Shown: positions 9,427 to 19,073, counted from the stretch's first letter. The stretch: 64,000 nt of DNA from an uncultured Rhodobiaceae bacterium (GCA_937876775.1 CALEFA010000063.1:1-64000), one strand, 5' to 3'. Notes: a model not told the origin generated them from the sequence alone. Program-made: numbers and translations.

Positions 9427-10521
9427 ATGGCCTGGGATAATGAACCTGGAAACAACCAAAACCCATGGGGCAATAATGGCGGTGGCCCGCGTCGTGGTCG
9501 CGGCCAAGGCGAAGCTGACCTCGATGAAGTTATCCGCAAAGCGCAAGAACGTCTGCGTCGCCTCATCCCGGGATCCGGTGGCGGGTCGAGTATTTTGTTC
9601 ATTCTCGCCGGTCTGGTGTTGATTTGGGGCCTCAGCGGTTTTTACCGTGTGCAGGCAGACGAGCAGGGCGTTGTGTTGCGCTTTGGCAAGTTCCAAGCGC
9701 AAACCAGCCCAGGTCTGAATTACCACATTCCATGGCCGGTTGAGACCGCTTTCACACCGAAGGTCACGATTGTTAATCGGGTCGATATTGGTATGCGTGC
9801 CAGTGCGGATGATCGTCGCGGCGCACCTGTTGCGTCACGCGATGTGCCTGAAGAAAGCCTGATGTTGACTGGTGACGAGAATATCGTCGACGTCGACTTT
9901 TCAGTGTTCTGGGTTATCAATGATGCGCCAGATTTTCTGTTCAATATTCAAAACCCAACCGGCACAGTAAAAGCTGTTGCTGAAAGCACCATGCGCGAAA
10001 TTATTGGGCAAAATGATATTCAACCGGTTCTGACCGAACAGCGTCAGAAAAACGAGGAAGAAGTCAAAGCGTTGATGCAAAAAACCCTCGACAGCTATGG
10101 TGCCGGCATTGGCATTACGCAGGTGAAGATGCAAAAAGTTGACCCACCTGCCGCTGTTATTGATGCCTTCCGTGACGTGCAAGCGGCGCGGGCTGACCAA
10201 GAACGAGCCCGCAATGAAGCCAATAGCTATGCCAATCGCGTGGTGCCAGAAGCGCAAGGTGAAGCGGTCAGTATTCGCCGCGAGTCGGAAGCCTATCGGG
10301 CCCAAACCGTGGCTGAGGCCGATGGTGAAGCCACGCGTTTTGCCTCAATTTACGACGAATATCGCAATGCTGAGGGCGTCACGCGCCAACGTATGTTCCT
10401 TGAAACTCTGGAGCGTGTGCTTGGCAAGGCAGACAAAATTATTATTGACCAAGAAGGTGGCTCCGGCGTGGTGCCGTATCTTCCATTGGATAATCTACAA
10501 CGCAAGCAGGAGACAAAATAA
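9427..10521 (+). CDS. hflK: HflK subunit of the HflKC membrane complex
   Basis: 364 residues: a glycine/asparagine-rich cytoplasmic start (GNNQNPWGNNGGGPRRG), one transmembrane helix (about 55-75), then a band-7/SPFH domain with DEQGVVLRFGKF and PGLNYHIPWP, and a charged coiled coil. HflK and HflC form a periplasm-facing cage around FtsH and modulate its proteolysis. The start is the ATG at 9427 with GGAGG 8 bases upstream; the longer frame is not supported. The stop and the hflC start overlap as TAATG. Confidence 0.95.
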   Translation: MAWDNEPGNNQNPWGNNGGGPRRGRGQGEADLDEVIRKAQERLRRLIPGSGGGSSILFILAGLVLIWGLSGFYRVQADEQGVVLRFGKFQAQTSPGLNYHIPWPVETAFTPKVTIVNRVDIGMRASADDRRGAPVASRDVPEESLMLTGDENIVDVDFSVFWVINDAPDFLFNIQNPTGTVKAVAESTMREIIGQNDIQPVLTEQRQKNEEEVKALMQKTLDSYGAGIGITQVKMQKVDPPAAVIDAFRDVQAARADQERARNEANSYANRVVPEAQGEAVSIRRESEAYRAQTVAEADGEATRFASIYDEYRNAEGVTRQRMFLETLERVLGKADKIIIDQEGGSGVVPYLPLDNLQRKQETK

Positions 10522-11525
10522 TGAACCGTTCACTAGGTATTATTAGCCTTATTCTGCTCGTCGCTATTGGTGTTATCACCTCAGCGTCGCTTTTCACCGT
10601 CCACCAGACACAGCAAGCCCTGGTGCTGCAATTTGGCGATCCGCGTCGGGTTATCACCGAGCCGGGTCTTAACTTCAAAGTGCCATTTGTACAAAATGTG
10701 ATTTTTATCGATAAGCGTATCCTCGATCTGGATACACCGGCTGAAGAGCTGATTGCTTCCGATCAAAAGCGTTTGGTGGTTGATGCTTTCACCCGCTATC
10801 GGATTGTTGATCCACTGCAGTTCTACAAATCTTTGCGCGATGAACGCCGTGCCCGTTCGCGTTTGGCCGCTACTGTCTCGTCTTCTATGCGCTCGGTTTT
10901 GGGTGAAGAAGAGTTTCAGGCCGTGGTTCGCGATAAGCGTGATGAGTTAATGCTGCGTATTCGCGATTTTGTGAACGAACAAGCCTCAGACTTTGGTATT
11001 GAGATTGTCGATGTGCGTATTCGTCGGGCCGATTTGCCAGCCGCCAACAGCCAAGCGATTTACCGGCGTATGCAAACCGAACGTGAGCAGGAGGCCTCAG
11101 AATTCCGTGCGCGTGGTCAGGAAGTCTCACGCGCTATCCGAGCACAAGCCGACAAGCAAGTAACCGTGCTATTGGCTGAAGCGACCCGCGATAGTGAGAT
11201 TATTCGCGGTCAGGGCGATGGCTGTCGTAACCGCGTGTTTGCCAAAGTATTCGGACAAGATCCTGACTTTTTCGCCTTCTATCGCTCCATGCAAGCCTAT
11301 GAGCGTGCCTTACAGGAAGCTGGCACGACCATGGTGTTGTCCCCCGATAATGCGTTCTTCAAATTTTTGAAAGATCCAAATAGCGTATTGGCGGCCAGTC
11401 AAACTGGTACGGTGAAGCGCGGTAAGCGGGTTGATGTGGCCAAGATTATCAAAGATGGTGGTAGTTTAAGCGGTGCCCTGTGCCCGGAAATTGTCGCGGA
11501 TGTGGTTGCGCCAGTCGTCGAGTAG
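10521..11525 (+). CDS. hflC: HflC subunit of the HflKC membrane complex
   Basis: 334 residues: an N-terminal transmembrane helix (about 5-25), a band-7 domain (QTQQALVLQFGDPRRV, PGLNFKVPFVQNV), a coiled coil, and the conserved FGQDPDFFAFYRSMQAYERAL segment with LSPDNAFFKFL near the end. Partner of HflK and FtsH. Translation is coupled to hflK by a one-base overlap. A DUF2065 gene follows after 9 bases and degP after that. Confidence 0.95.
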   Translation: MNRSLGIISLILLVAIGVITSASLFTVHQTQQALVLQFGDPRRVITEPGLNFKVPFVQNVIFIDKRILDLDTPAEELIASDQKRLVVDAFTRYRIVDPLQFYKSLRDERRARSRLAATVSSSMRSVLGEEEFQAVVRDKRDELMLRIRDFVNEQASDFGIEIVDVRIRRADLPAANSQAIYRRMQTEREQEASEFRARGQEVSRAIRAQADKQVTVLLAEATRDSEIIRGQGDGCRNRVFAKVFGQDPDFFAFYRSMQAYERALQEAGTTMVLSPDNAFFKFLKDPNSVLAASQTGTVKRGKRVDVAKIIKDGGSLSGALCPEIVADVVAPVVE

Positions 11526-11534
11526 GGGCGGGAA

Positions 11535-11720
11535 ATGTTGGCAAAGCTATGTCTGGCACTAGGTTTGGTGCTGGCATTTGAAGGGGCACTCTATGCCCTT
11601 TTTCCGACATTATTGCGATCTATGATGAAGCAGATTGAAACAGTGAGTGATTCTCAGCTAAGAATTGGCGGGTTGGCGGCACTGTCCCTCGGTGTGTTAT
11701 TAGTTTGGCTAATCAGTTAA
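11535..11720 (+). CDS. DUF2065 small membrane protein (YjeT-like)
   Basis: 61 residues with two predicted transmembrane segments (about 2-22 and 44-60) joined by a short loop containing QIETVSDSQLRIGG. This small family sits beside hflC in many proteobacteria (YjeT in E. coli), and the position here is the same. Function unknown; an association with the HflKC complex is inference from synteny. Confidence 0.8.
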   Translation: MLAKLCLALGLVLAFEGALYALFPTLLRSMMKQIETVSDSQLRIGGLAALSLGVLLVWLIS

Positions 11721-11729
11721 GGTGTGACA

Positions 11730-13193
11730 ATGACTTCTATTCTTCAAGACAAAGCGTTCGGCGCGATTTATGGCGCTTTTCTTAGCGTGGCAATTTTACT
11801 GACCAGTGTTGGTGATGTGTGGGCGCGGCCTGATAGTTTTGCCGATTTAGCAGAAAAATTAATGCCCGCTGTGGTCAATATTTCGACCACTCAAACGGTT
11901 GAAGCGCGCGGTGGCCAGCAGGGCATGCCGCCGTTTAATGACTTCTTTGAGGAGTTTTTCCGTCGTGGCCAACGCCAGCCCGGTGGTCCGCCACGCCCGC
12001 AACCCAAGCGCAAAGTATCGTCACTGGGTTCTGGCTTCATTATTGATCAAGACGGTGTGGTGATTACCAATAATCACGTTATTGAAGGCGCCGACGAAAT
12101 AGTCGTGACGCTGTCAGACGGCACGAAATTAGACGCCACTCTGGTTGGCCGCGACCCAAAAACGGATTTGGCGGTTCTGACCGTTAAAACCAAACGCAAA
12201 TTACCCTTCGTGCCGCTTGGCGATAGTTCGAAATCGCGGGTTGGTGATTGGGTGATTGCCATTGGTAACCCGTTTGGTCTTGGCGGCTCATTGTCGGCGG
12301 GCGTTATTTCCGCCATTAAGCGTGACATTCATGCCGGCCCTTATGACAGCTTCATTCAAACCGATGCGGCGATTAACAAGGGCAATTCCGGTGGCCCGCT
12401 GTTCAATCTGGATGGTGAAGTCATTGGTGTGAACTCGGCGATTATCTCGCCATCTGGCGGCTCGGTTGGCATTGGTTTTTCCATTCCGTCTAATCTAGTT
12501 GAAAATGTTGTCGGCCAATTGCGGGCCTTCGGCGAAACTCGTCGCGGCTGGTTGGGTGTGCGCATTCAAGCGGTGACCGATGAATTGGCTGAAAGCCTTG
12601 GGCTAGATGAAACCGCTGGCGCATTGGTGTCTGAAGTGACGCCAGATGGCCCTGCCGATAAAGGCGGGCTGCAAGTTGGCGATGTGATTTTGAGCTTTGA
12701 TGGCCGTAAAATTCCTGAAATGCGCGACTTGCCGCGTATTGTCGCTGAAACCAAAATCGACAAGTCTGTAAAAGTCGAAGTGATGCGGCGCGGCAGCAAG
12801 AAAACCCTGAAAGTGGTTACCGGTCGCCTGGATGAGCAGCAGGCCGATGCGGCGGGAGCTGTGTCACCCAACAAGGGTGCGGGCAGGGGTGGTGATGTTG
12901 AAATTGCTGGTCTGACCTTGCAAAATATTAGTGATGAGAAGCGCCAGAAATATGACCTATCAGAAGAGGTTGAAGGTGCGCTCGTGGTCGATATTGACGC
13001 TGAAAGTGACGCTTATGAGAGCGGCTTGCGGGTCGGTGACGTTATCGTAGAACTTAATCAAGACAAGGTGAAAGCCGCTGCGGACGTCGTCAAAGGCGTC
13101 GAGGCAGCGCGCAAAGCCGATAAGAAAACCGTCTTGATTTTCGTCGAGAGCGGCGAAGCACGTCGCTTTATCGCTCTGCCGGTTGGCAAATAA
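11730..13193 (+). CDS. degP: DegP/HtrA family periplasmic serine protease
   Basis: 487 residues. A signal-like hydrophobic segment (about 10-30) is followed by a trypsin-like domain with triad His about 115 (TNNHVIEGAD), Asp about 146 (KTDLAVL) and Ser about 220 (GNSGGPL), and by two PDZ domains (about 270-360 and 395-480). It degrades or refolds damaged envelope proteins. I use the ATG at 11730 with AAGG upstream; a GTG two codons earlier is possible. It is the last gene of the hflKC group, which gathers inner-membrane and periplasmic quality control. The stop is 3 bases from the convergent serB stop. Confidence 0.93.
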   Translation: MTSILQDKAFGAIYGAFLSVAILLTSVGDVWARPDSFADLAEKLMPAVVNISTTQTVEARGGQQGMPPFNDFFEEFFRRGQRQPGGPPRPQPKRKVSSLGSGFIIDQDGVVITNNHVIEGADEIVVTLSDGTKLDATLVGRDPKTDLAVLTVKTKRKLPFVPLGDSSKSRVGDWVIAIGNPFGLGGSLSAGVISAIKRDIHAGPYDSFIQTDAAINKGNSGGPLFNLDGEVIGVNSAIISPSGGSVGIGFSIPSNLVENVVGQLRAFGETRRGWLGVRIQAVTDELAESLGLDETAGALVSEVTPDGPADKGGLQVGDVILSFDGRKIPEMRDLPRIVAETKIDKSVKVEVMRRGSKKTLKVVTGRLDEQQADAAGAVSPNKGAGRGGDVEIAGLTLQNISDEKRQKYDLSEEVEGALVVDIDAESDAYESGLRVGDVIVELNQDKVKAAADVVKGVEAARKADKKTVLIFVESGEARRFIALPVGK

Positions 13194-13196
13194 GCG

Positions 13197-14084
13197 TTAG
13201 GCCGTAACGAAGTCGTCGGCGCCATAGCCTTGCAGATATAATAATGCCGTGAGGTCGCCATGATCGATTGTGATTGTGGCGGCCGCGGCTACTGCTGGTT
13301 TGGCCCGAAATGCAACCCCCATGCCGGCTGCTGCCAACATTGCCAAGTCATTTGACCCATCGCCGACGGTCAGCGCTTGGCTGGCATCAAAGTCCAATTC
13401 AGCACACCATTCGTGCATGATGTCGGCTTTCGCCGCACGACCCAAAATTGGTTCGACCACTGTGCCATCCAATATGCCATTGGTGATGACCAGATCATTG
13501 CACCGAAACCGGTGAAAGCCGATGCGCTGACTAATGCGCGAGGCAAAAAACGAAAAGCCGCCCGATACCATGCCGCAAATGGCGCCATGCGCCCGCATGG
13601 TGGCTAGCAATGTCGCTGCCCCTGGCATGAGCGTGATTTTCTCGTCATAAAGCTTTTGCAAATCGCTTTCTGGCATGCCTTTCAGCATGGCCACGCGGGC
13701 CCGCAGAGCCGGTTCAAAATCTAGCTCGCCGCGCATCGCCCGTGTGGTGATGTCGACAATTTCATTTTCCTTGCCAATATAGATGGCTAATTCGTCGAGG
13801 CATTCTTGCTCGATTATCGTCGACTCCAAATCGGCTACCAGCAATTGCTTGCGGCGCCCTTCAGCGGCCAACAGGTTAACGTCAAACGGCAAATCTTGCG
13901 CATAGGCGCGCATGTCAGCGACAAGGTCAGGCGCATCCGTATCCAGCGCATACTCCACCGCATCGGCGCTCAAAATCTGGGCCTGCGGTAAGCGCGGCAG
14001 TGCTTGCGCTAATGCGGTGAGAGCCGTTTGTGAGAAATAAGCCGCTCCCGGTTTACCGGTTAGCACCAGAATATGTTTTGTCAT
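13197..14084 (-). CDS. serB: Phosphoserine phosphatase
   Basis: 295 residues of the HAD superfamily, with an N-terminal ACT-like region. It releases phosphate from phosphoserine in the last step of serine synthesis. Motif II (SGG in GMVSGGFSFF) and motif III (GDGSNDLAML) are intact, and QECLDELA is the substrate-binding helix. Motif I reads DLEST (residues 85-89) instead of DxDxT, so the second aspartate, the general acid/base of HAD phosphatases, is a glutamate. Divergent from miaA with 27 bases between the starts. Confidence 0.9.
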   Translation of the reverse strand: MTKHILVLTGKPGAAYFSQTALTALAQALPRLPQAQILSADAVEYALDTDAPDLVADMRAYAQDLPFDVNLLAAEGRRKQLLVADLESTIIEQECLDELAIYIGKENEIVDITTRAMRGELDFEPALRARVAMLKGMPESDLQKLYDEKITLMPGAATLLATMRAHGAICGMVSGGFSFFASRISQRIGFHRFRCNDLVITNGILDGTVVEPILGRAAKADIMHEWCAELDFDASQALTVGDGSNDLAMLAAAGMGVAFRAKPAVAAAATITIDHGDLTALLYLQGYGADDFVTA

Positions 14085-14111
14085 TCGCTCGAACCCTATA
14101 AGAATGAATAT

Positions 14112-15065
14112 ATGATACAGAAAACCTCGTTTCCGCGCGCCCTGTTTATCGCAGGCCCAACCGCCAGCGGCAAGTCAGCAATTGCGCTGGCCATTGCTGA
14201 AGCTGTGGGCGGATGTATTATCAACGCCGATAGTATGCAGGTTTATGACCAATTGCAGGTGCTGACGGCGCGCCCCAGTGCTGCCGATATGGCCCGCGTG
14301 CCGCATCATCTCTATGGCCATATTGACCCCAGCGCTGCCTTTAGCGTTGGGCAATGGCAAAGCGCGGCCTTGGCGGCCATTGCGCAGGCTCATGCCAAAC
14401 AGCAAGTGCCAATTGTCATTGGCGGCACGGGTCTATATTTCAAAGCACTGAGCGATGGCTTGGCTGATGTTCCTGAAACCCCAGCGCCAATTAGGGCTGG
14501 TTTGCGACAAAGGCTAAAACAGCAGGGGGCAAAGGCTTTGTATGCTGAATTGCAACAATGCGACGCCGCTCTGGCAGCCCGCTTGCAGCCGCAAGATGGC
14601 CAACGGATTATTCGCGGCTTAGAAGTCTTCGAGGCGACGGGGCTGCCGCTGTCGCACTGGCAGCAGCAGCCGACTCGATCGCCGTTGGATTTTCCAGTGG
14701 TTGAAATATTGTTGATGCCAGAGCGCAGTTGGCTCTATGAGCGCTGCAATCGACGGTTTGTCACGATGATAGAACAGGGCGCGCTGGATGAGGTTGCGGC
14801 GCTTGCGGCGCGCAAGCTAAGCCCAGACTTGCCGGCAATGAAAGCTCTCGGCGTGGCCGAGTTAATGGCTTATCAGGCTGGCGACATGACGCTTGAGCAA
14901 GCGACCACGCAGGCGCAACAGCAGACAAGACGCTATGCCAAACGGCAAATGACATGGTTTCGCAATCAAATGATTTCGTGGAATAGCTTTTCTGAGCAAG
15001 ATTATGAACATAAAATGGACAAAATCTTTTCATTTATTTCAAAAATAGGGTTGACCTCTGGTTAA
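14112..15065 (+). CDS. miaA: tRNA dimethylallyltransferase
   Basis: Adds the dimethylallyl group to A37 of tRNAs that read codons beginning with U. 317 residues. P-loop GPTASGKS near the N-terminus, INADSMQVYDQLQVLTARP (the DSxQxY/R motif), VIGGTGLYFKAL, and C-terminal TRRYAKRQMTWFRNQ are all family hallmarks. The start at 14112 is preferred over an upstream in-frame codon because the family begins just before the P-loop. A promoter for the following ilvB lies inside its last codons. Confidence 0.95.
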   Translation: MIQKTSFPRALFIAGPTASGKSAIALAIAEAVGGCIINADSMQVYDQLQVLTARPSAADMARVPHHLYGHIDPSAAFSVGQWQSAALAAIAQAHAKQQVPIVIGGTGLYFKALSDGLADVPETPAPIRAGLRQRLKQQGAKALYAELQQCDAALAARLQPQDGQRIIRGLEVFEATGLPLSHWQQQPTRSPLDFPVVEILLMPERSWLYERCNRRFVTMIEQGALDEVAALAARKLSPDLPAMKALGVAELMAYQAGDMTLEQATTQAQQQTRRYAKRQMTWFRNQMISWNSFSEQDYEHKMDKIFSFISKIGLTSG

Positions 15066-15078
15066 ACCATGCTAGTTT
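15051..15078 (+). promoter_or_regulatory. Predicted sigma-70 promoter of ilvB
   Basis: TTGACC (15051-15056), a 16-base spacer and TAGTTT (15073-15078). It overlaps the miaA stop and leaves a leader of about 90 bases before ilvB. A hairpin with 8-bp arms (two G-U pairs) follows at 15090-15110. Confidence 0.5.
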
Positions 15079-15174
15079 CGGCAGGTGAAAGGGGTCCGCA
15101 ACGGGCCTCTCTTGCATTTTGACAGGTTTAACGATGTCGGCTGGGTCGGCACGCGAAGCAATGAGAGAGAGACC

Positions 15175-16932
15175 ATGAGTGAAAAACTGACAGGCGCGCA
15201 AATTGTTTTAAAAGCGCTGAAAGATCAGGGCGTTGGGCATATTTTTGGCTATCCTGGTGGCGCTGTTTTGCCAATTTATGACGAGATTTTCCAGCAGGAA
15301 GATGTCGAACATATTCTGGTGCGCCACGAACAGGGCGCAACCCATGCCGCCGAAGGCTATGCGCGCTCAACCGGCAAATGCGGCGTTGTTCTGGTGACAT
15401 CTGGCCCCGGCGCGACCAATGCCGTGACCGGTTTGACAGATGCGCTGATGGACTCGATTCCAATGGTTTGCATCACCGGCCAAGTGGCGACACATTTAAT
15501 TGGTAATGACGCCTTTCAAGAAGCTGATACCGTCGGCATTACGCGGCCATGTACCAAACATAATTATTTGGTCAAATCGGTTGATGATTTGGCGCGCATT
15601 ATTCATGAGGCTTTTCATGTGGCGACCTCTGGGCGCCCGGGGCCTGTGGTTATCGATATTCCAAAAGACATACAATTCGCGCTTGGCAAATATGTGAAGC
15701 CCGAAACGGTGCGCCATAAAACCTATCAGCCACAAATCAAAGGCGATATGGAGGCGATTAAACAAGCGGTTGACTTGATCGCCGGCGCTAAGAAGCCTCT
15801 GTTTTATACTGGTGGCGGGGTGATTAACTCTGGCCCGAAAGCCAGCCAGTTGTTGCGCGAGTTTGTCAAACTCACCGGTTTTCCGATTACCTCGACCTTA
15901 ATGGGCTTGGGCAGTTATCCGTCGGCTGACGCGCAGTGGTTGGGCATGTTGGGCATGCACGGCACCTATGAGGCTAATTTGGCGATGCATGATTGCGACG
16001 TGATGATCAATATTGGTGCCCGCTTTGACGATCGGATTACCGGTTTATTAGAAAAATTCGCGCCAAATTCGAAGAAAATTCATATCGATATTGATCCCTC
16101 GTCGATCAATAAAAACGTCATGGTCGATGTCGGCATTGTTGGTGATGTTGCGCATGTTCTCGAGGATATGTTGCGGGTTTATAAATCACGCTCCAGCGAG
16201 CCAGATAAGGCTGCGATGAAAAAATGGTGGGCCGAAATTGAAGGTTGGCGGGCGCGCAAATGCCTAGCCTATACGCCAGACAAAAAATCCATCAAGCCGC
16301 AATATGCCGTCGAACGGCTATATGAGCTGACCAAGGGTAAGGACACCTATATCACCACCGAAGTTGGCCAGCACCAAATGTGGGCGGCGCAATATTATCG
16401 CTTTGAAGACCCCAATCGGTGGATGACATCGGGTGGTCTGGGCACCATGGGCTATGGCATTCCGGCAGCGGTTGGCGTGCAAGTGGCGCATCCGAAATCA
16501 TTGGTTATTGATATTGCTGGCGAAGCCTCGGTTCAAATGACCATGCAGGAACTGTCGACGGCGGTTCAATATCGTTTGCCGATTAAAATCTTCATTTTGA
16601 ACAATGAATATATGGGCATGGTGCGTCAGTGGCAGGAATTGCTACATGGTGGGCGCTATTCCAGCTCTTACTCAGAAGCCTTGCCTGATTTTGTAAAACT
16701 GGCTGAGGCCTATGGTGCTACGGGTATTCGCGCTGAATCGCCGGATGAGTTGGATGATGCCATTAAGAAAATGATAGCCACGGACGGCCCGGTTATTTTT
16801 GACTGCATTGTGACCAAAGATGAAAACTGCTTCCCAATGATTCCGTCAGGGGCGGCACATAATGAAATGTTGTTGGCCGATGATCAGGGGCTCGACGTTG
16901 AAGTCTCTGATGCTGGCAAGGCAATGGTTTAG
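15175..16932 (+). CDS. ilvB: Acetolactate synthase large (catalytic) subunit
   Basis: 585 residues. Thiamine-diphosphate enzyme that joins pyruvate with pyruvate or 2-ketobutyrate, the first common step to valine, leucine and isoleucine. Seen: FGYPGGAVLPIYD and the catalytic Glu in RHEQGATHAAEGYAR, the FAD-related RPGPVVIDIPKD region, and the ThDP motif running from GEASVQM to NNEYMGMVRQWQ. The start is the ATG at 15175 after GAGAGAGA; 30 extra upstream codons are not conserved in the family. ilvH and ilvC follow on the same strand. Confidence 0.96.
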   Translation: MSEKLTGAQIVLKALKDQGVGHIFGYPGGAVLPIYDEIFQQEDVEHILVRHEQGATHAAEGYARSTGKCGVVLVTSGPGATNAVTGLTDALMDSIPMVCITGQVATHLIGNDAFQEADTVGITRPCTKHNYLVKSVDDLARIIHEAFHVATSGRPGPVVIDIPKDIQFALGKYVKPETVRHKTYQPQIKGDMEAIKQAVDLIAGAKKPLFYTGGGVINSGPKASQLLREFVKLTGFPITSTLMGLGSYPSADAQWLGMLGMHGTYEANLAMHDCDVMINIGARFDDRITGLLEKFAPNSKKIHIDIDPSSINKNVMVDVGIVGDVAHVLEDMLRVYKSRSSEPDKAAMKKWWAEIEGWRARKCLAYTPDKKSIKPQYAVERLYELTKGKDTYITTEVGQHQMWAAQYYRFEDPNRWMTSGGLGTMGYGIPAAVGVQVAHPKSLVIDIAGEASVQMTMQELSTAVQYRLPIKIFILNNEYMGMVRQWQELLHGGRYSSSYSEALPDFVKLAEAYGATGIRAESPDELDDAIKKMIATDGPVIFDCIVTKDENCFPMIPSGAAHNEMLLADDQGLDVEVSDAGKAMV

Positions 16933-17039
16933 CAATCAGCAAACAGGGCTTTCAACGGCTTGGTTGATGCGCTATAGAAGCACGCAAGCGAGATGGTAGC
17001 CGTCGGGTTTCAAAACGTGACATTCGGGATGTTAAAATT

Positions 17040-17552
17040 ATGAGCGAAGAACAGCCAATTAACACACATACAATCGCCGTATTGGTTGACAATGAGGCGG
17101 GCGTTTTGGCGCGCGTCATCGGGCTATTTTCTGGTCGCGGTTATAATATCGACAGTCTGACCGTGGCCGAAGTCAACGAAGACGAGCATATGTCGCGGAT
17201 TACCATTGTGACAACTGCGACACCACAGGTGATTAACCAAATCAAAGCGCAATTGCAGCGCCTTGTTCCGGTGCACCGTGTGGTTGATTTGACCGTTGAA
17301 ACCGATAGTGTCGAGCGCGAGCTGGCCTTGGTTAAAGTAGCGGGAAAAGGCAATGATCGGGTCGAAGCTTTGCGTATGTCGGAAGCTTTTCGGGCCCGCG
17401 TAATTGACGCCACGCCGGAAAGTTTCGTTTTCGAGATCACCGGCAATACGGCAAAAATTGACGCCTTTATTGGCCTCATGGTTCCGTTGGGATTGCAAGA
17501 AGTGTCGCGCACTGGCGTGGCAGCGATTGCCCGCGGCCCAGAGCGAATGTAG
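17040..17552 (+). CDS. ilvH: Acetolactate synthase small (regulatory) subunit
   Basis: 170 residues: an N-terminal ACT domain (HTIAVLVDNEAGVLARVIGLFSGRGYNIDSLTV), which binds valine for feedback inhibition, and a C-terminal ALS_ss domain (ELALVKV, FVFEITGN). It follows ilvB after 107 bases in which I see no clear promoter or terminator, and precedes ilvC by 45 bases. Confidence 0.95.
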   Translation: MSEEQPINTHTIAVLVDNEAGVLARVIGLFSGRGYNIDSLTVAEVNEDEHMSRITIVTTATPQVINQIKAQLQRLVPVHRVVDLTVETDSVERELALVKVAGKGNDRVEALRMSEAFRARVIDATPESFVFEITGNTAKIDAFIGLMVPLGLQEVSRTGVAAIARGPERM

Positions 17553-17597
17553 GCACACGAATTTTATTAGAGTTTGAGATTACTTAAGGAGCAAAAA

Positions 17598-18608
17598 ATG
17601 GAAATGCTATATGACCGCGATGCGGATGGTGAACTGATTAAAGGTAAAAAAGTGGCGGTAATTGGCTATGGTAGCCAAGGACATGCACATTTGCTGAACC
17701 TGCGCGACAGCGGCGTGACCGATATTTGTGTCGGCTTGCGTGACGGCTCAAGCTCTATTGCAAAAGCAGAAGCCGAGGGCGTGCCGGTCAAGTCAATTGC
17801 CGATGCGGCTGCTTGGGCTGATGTGGTGATGATTTTGACACCTGACGAATTGCAAAAAGATATTTATGCCGAAAGCATTGCCAATAATATCCGTGAGGGT
17901 GGCACGTTGATGTTTGCCCATGGCTTGGCCATTCATTTTGGACTGATTAAAGCGCGCCCCGATTTGGACGTATCAATGTGCGCCCCGAAAGGCCCTGGCC
18001 ACACAGTACGTGGTGAGTATCTCAAAGGCGGCGGCGTGCCATGTTTGGTTGCGGTTGCGCAAGATGCATCAGGCACAGCGCGTGAACTGGCTCTGTCATA
18101 TGCTTGCGGCGTTGGCGGCGGTCGTTCAGGGATCATCGAAACAACTTTCCGTGACGAATGTGAAACTGACTTGTTCGGTGAGCAGGCTGTATTGTGCGGC
18201 GGCGTGGTTGAGCTGATTAAAGCCGGCTATGAAACACTGACAGAAGCAGGATATCCGCCGGAGATGGCCTATTTTGAATGCTTGCACGAAGTCAAATTGA
18301 TTGTTGATCTGATTTATGAAGGCGGCATTGCCAATATGAATTACTCAATTTCAAACACCGCCGAATTTGGTGAGTATGTGTCCGGCCCACGGGTTGTGAC
18401 CAGCGACACCAAAGCAGAGATGAAGAAAATTCTCGAAGATATTCAGACCGGTAAGTTTACCGATCGCTGGATGCAAGGTGGTCAGGAAGAAATTAAAGAA
18501 TTCCGTGCGCAGTCAGCGGCTCATCCGATTGAAAAAGTTGGCGCTGAGCTGCGTTCAAAGATGCCATGGATCTCGGCCAATAAATTGGTTGACCAAGCAA
18601 AAAACTAA
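17598..18608 (+). CDS. ilvC: Ketol-acid reductoisomerase (class I, NADP)
   Basis: 336 residues, the class I length. Isomerises and reduces acetolactate in the second shared step of branched-chain synthesis. Rossmann motif [17 protein letters not shown], the [10 protein letters not shown] segment, and the metal-binding Glu/Asp region in [16 protein letters not shown] are all present. The start is the ATG at 17598, 8 codons inside the open frame, with AAGGAG upstream. A strong terminator follows directly. Confidence 0.96.
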   Translation: MEMLYDRDADGELIKGKKVAVIGYGSQGHAHLLNLRDSGVTDICVGLRDGSSSIAKAEAEGVPVKSIADAAAWADVVMILTPDELQKDIYAESIANNIREGGTLMFAHGLAIHFGLIKARPDLDVSMCAPKGPGHTVRGEYLKGGGVPCLVAVAQDASGTARELALSYACGVGGGRSGIIETTFRDECETDLFGEQAVLCGGVVELIKAGYETLTEAGYPPEMAYFECLHEVKLIVDLIYEGGIANMNYSISNTAEFGEYVSGPRVVTSDTKAEMKKILEDIQTGKFTDRWMQGGQEEIKEFRAQSAAHPIEKVGAELRSKMPWISANKLVDQAKN

Positions 18609-18632
18609 TTGGCGAATTGTGCCATTGATAAA

Positions 18633-18660
18633 AGGGCTGCCATTTGGCGGCCCTTTTTGT
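18633..18660 (+). terminator. Rho-independent terminator after ilvC
   Basis: A nine-base-pair stem AGGGCTGCC / GGCGGCCCT (one G-T pair) with the loop ATTT is followed by TTTTTGTTTTTTT. It separates ilvBHC from the bufferin operon. Confidence 0.9.
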
Positions 18661-18734
18661 TTTTTTGCTTGCGATTTCTGCAGTTTCAAGGGCATAGTTA
18701 ATGCGTGATCAATAAAAAAAAGAAAGTCACAAAA

Positions 18735-19043
18735 ATGAAAAACTCTCTAACTCTAGTTGCCTTATCAAGTGCTATCGCTGTGACATTGGGCACAATGTCT
18801 GTCTCCTCCCCCGCCGAGGCCGCTAAAGCGAAAGAAAAATGCTATGGCGTTGCCAAGGCGGGAAAAAACTTGTGCGCCGCTGGGCCGGGAACGGTTTGCG
18901 CGGGCACGTCTAAGGTTGACTATCAGGGCAATGCTTGGATTTTAAAGCCGCGTGGAAAATGCGAAAAAATTTCCTTGCCCGATCAAGCCAATGGGCAGCG
19001 TCGGCATGGTTCGCTTGAGCCATTGATGCGTGATCCAGGCTAA
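18735..19043 (+). CDS. DUF2282 bufferin-type RiPP precursor (BufA1-like)
   Basis: 102 residues: a Sec signal peptide (about 1-29, ending SPAEA) and a short mature domain with four cysteines at 36, 47, 55 and 76, in the contexts [33 protein letters not shown] and RGKCEKI. This is the DUF2282 pattern now known as bufferin. Characterised members are exported copper-binding peptides whose cysteines are modified by a DUF692 oxygenase. The tail rich in Arg, Gln and Pro after residue 80 is the variable part. The ATG at 18735 is chosen because it starts the signal peptide; a GTG at 18705 is in frame. It heads an operon with the modifying enzyme 30 bases downstream. Confidence 0.88.
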   Translation: MKNSLTLVALSSAIAVTLGTMSVSSPAEAAKAKEKCYGVAKAGKNLCAAGPGTVCAGTSKVDYQGNAWILKPRGKCEKISLPDQANGQRRHGSLEPLMRDPG

Positions 19044-19073
19044 ACGCTTGCAGATCGCCCGATTGGGGGTTGA

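Noticed and set aside
8149-9726. Longer 525-residue frame of apbC
   Set aside because: The first 163 residues resemble nothing and cover the divergent hflK promoter and start; the family begins at MLEEDDIRHA.
15085-15174. Possible ilvB leader peptide
   Set aside because: The in-frame extension has few Leu, Ile or Val codons and no run of them, so it does not support attenuation of the leuA kind.
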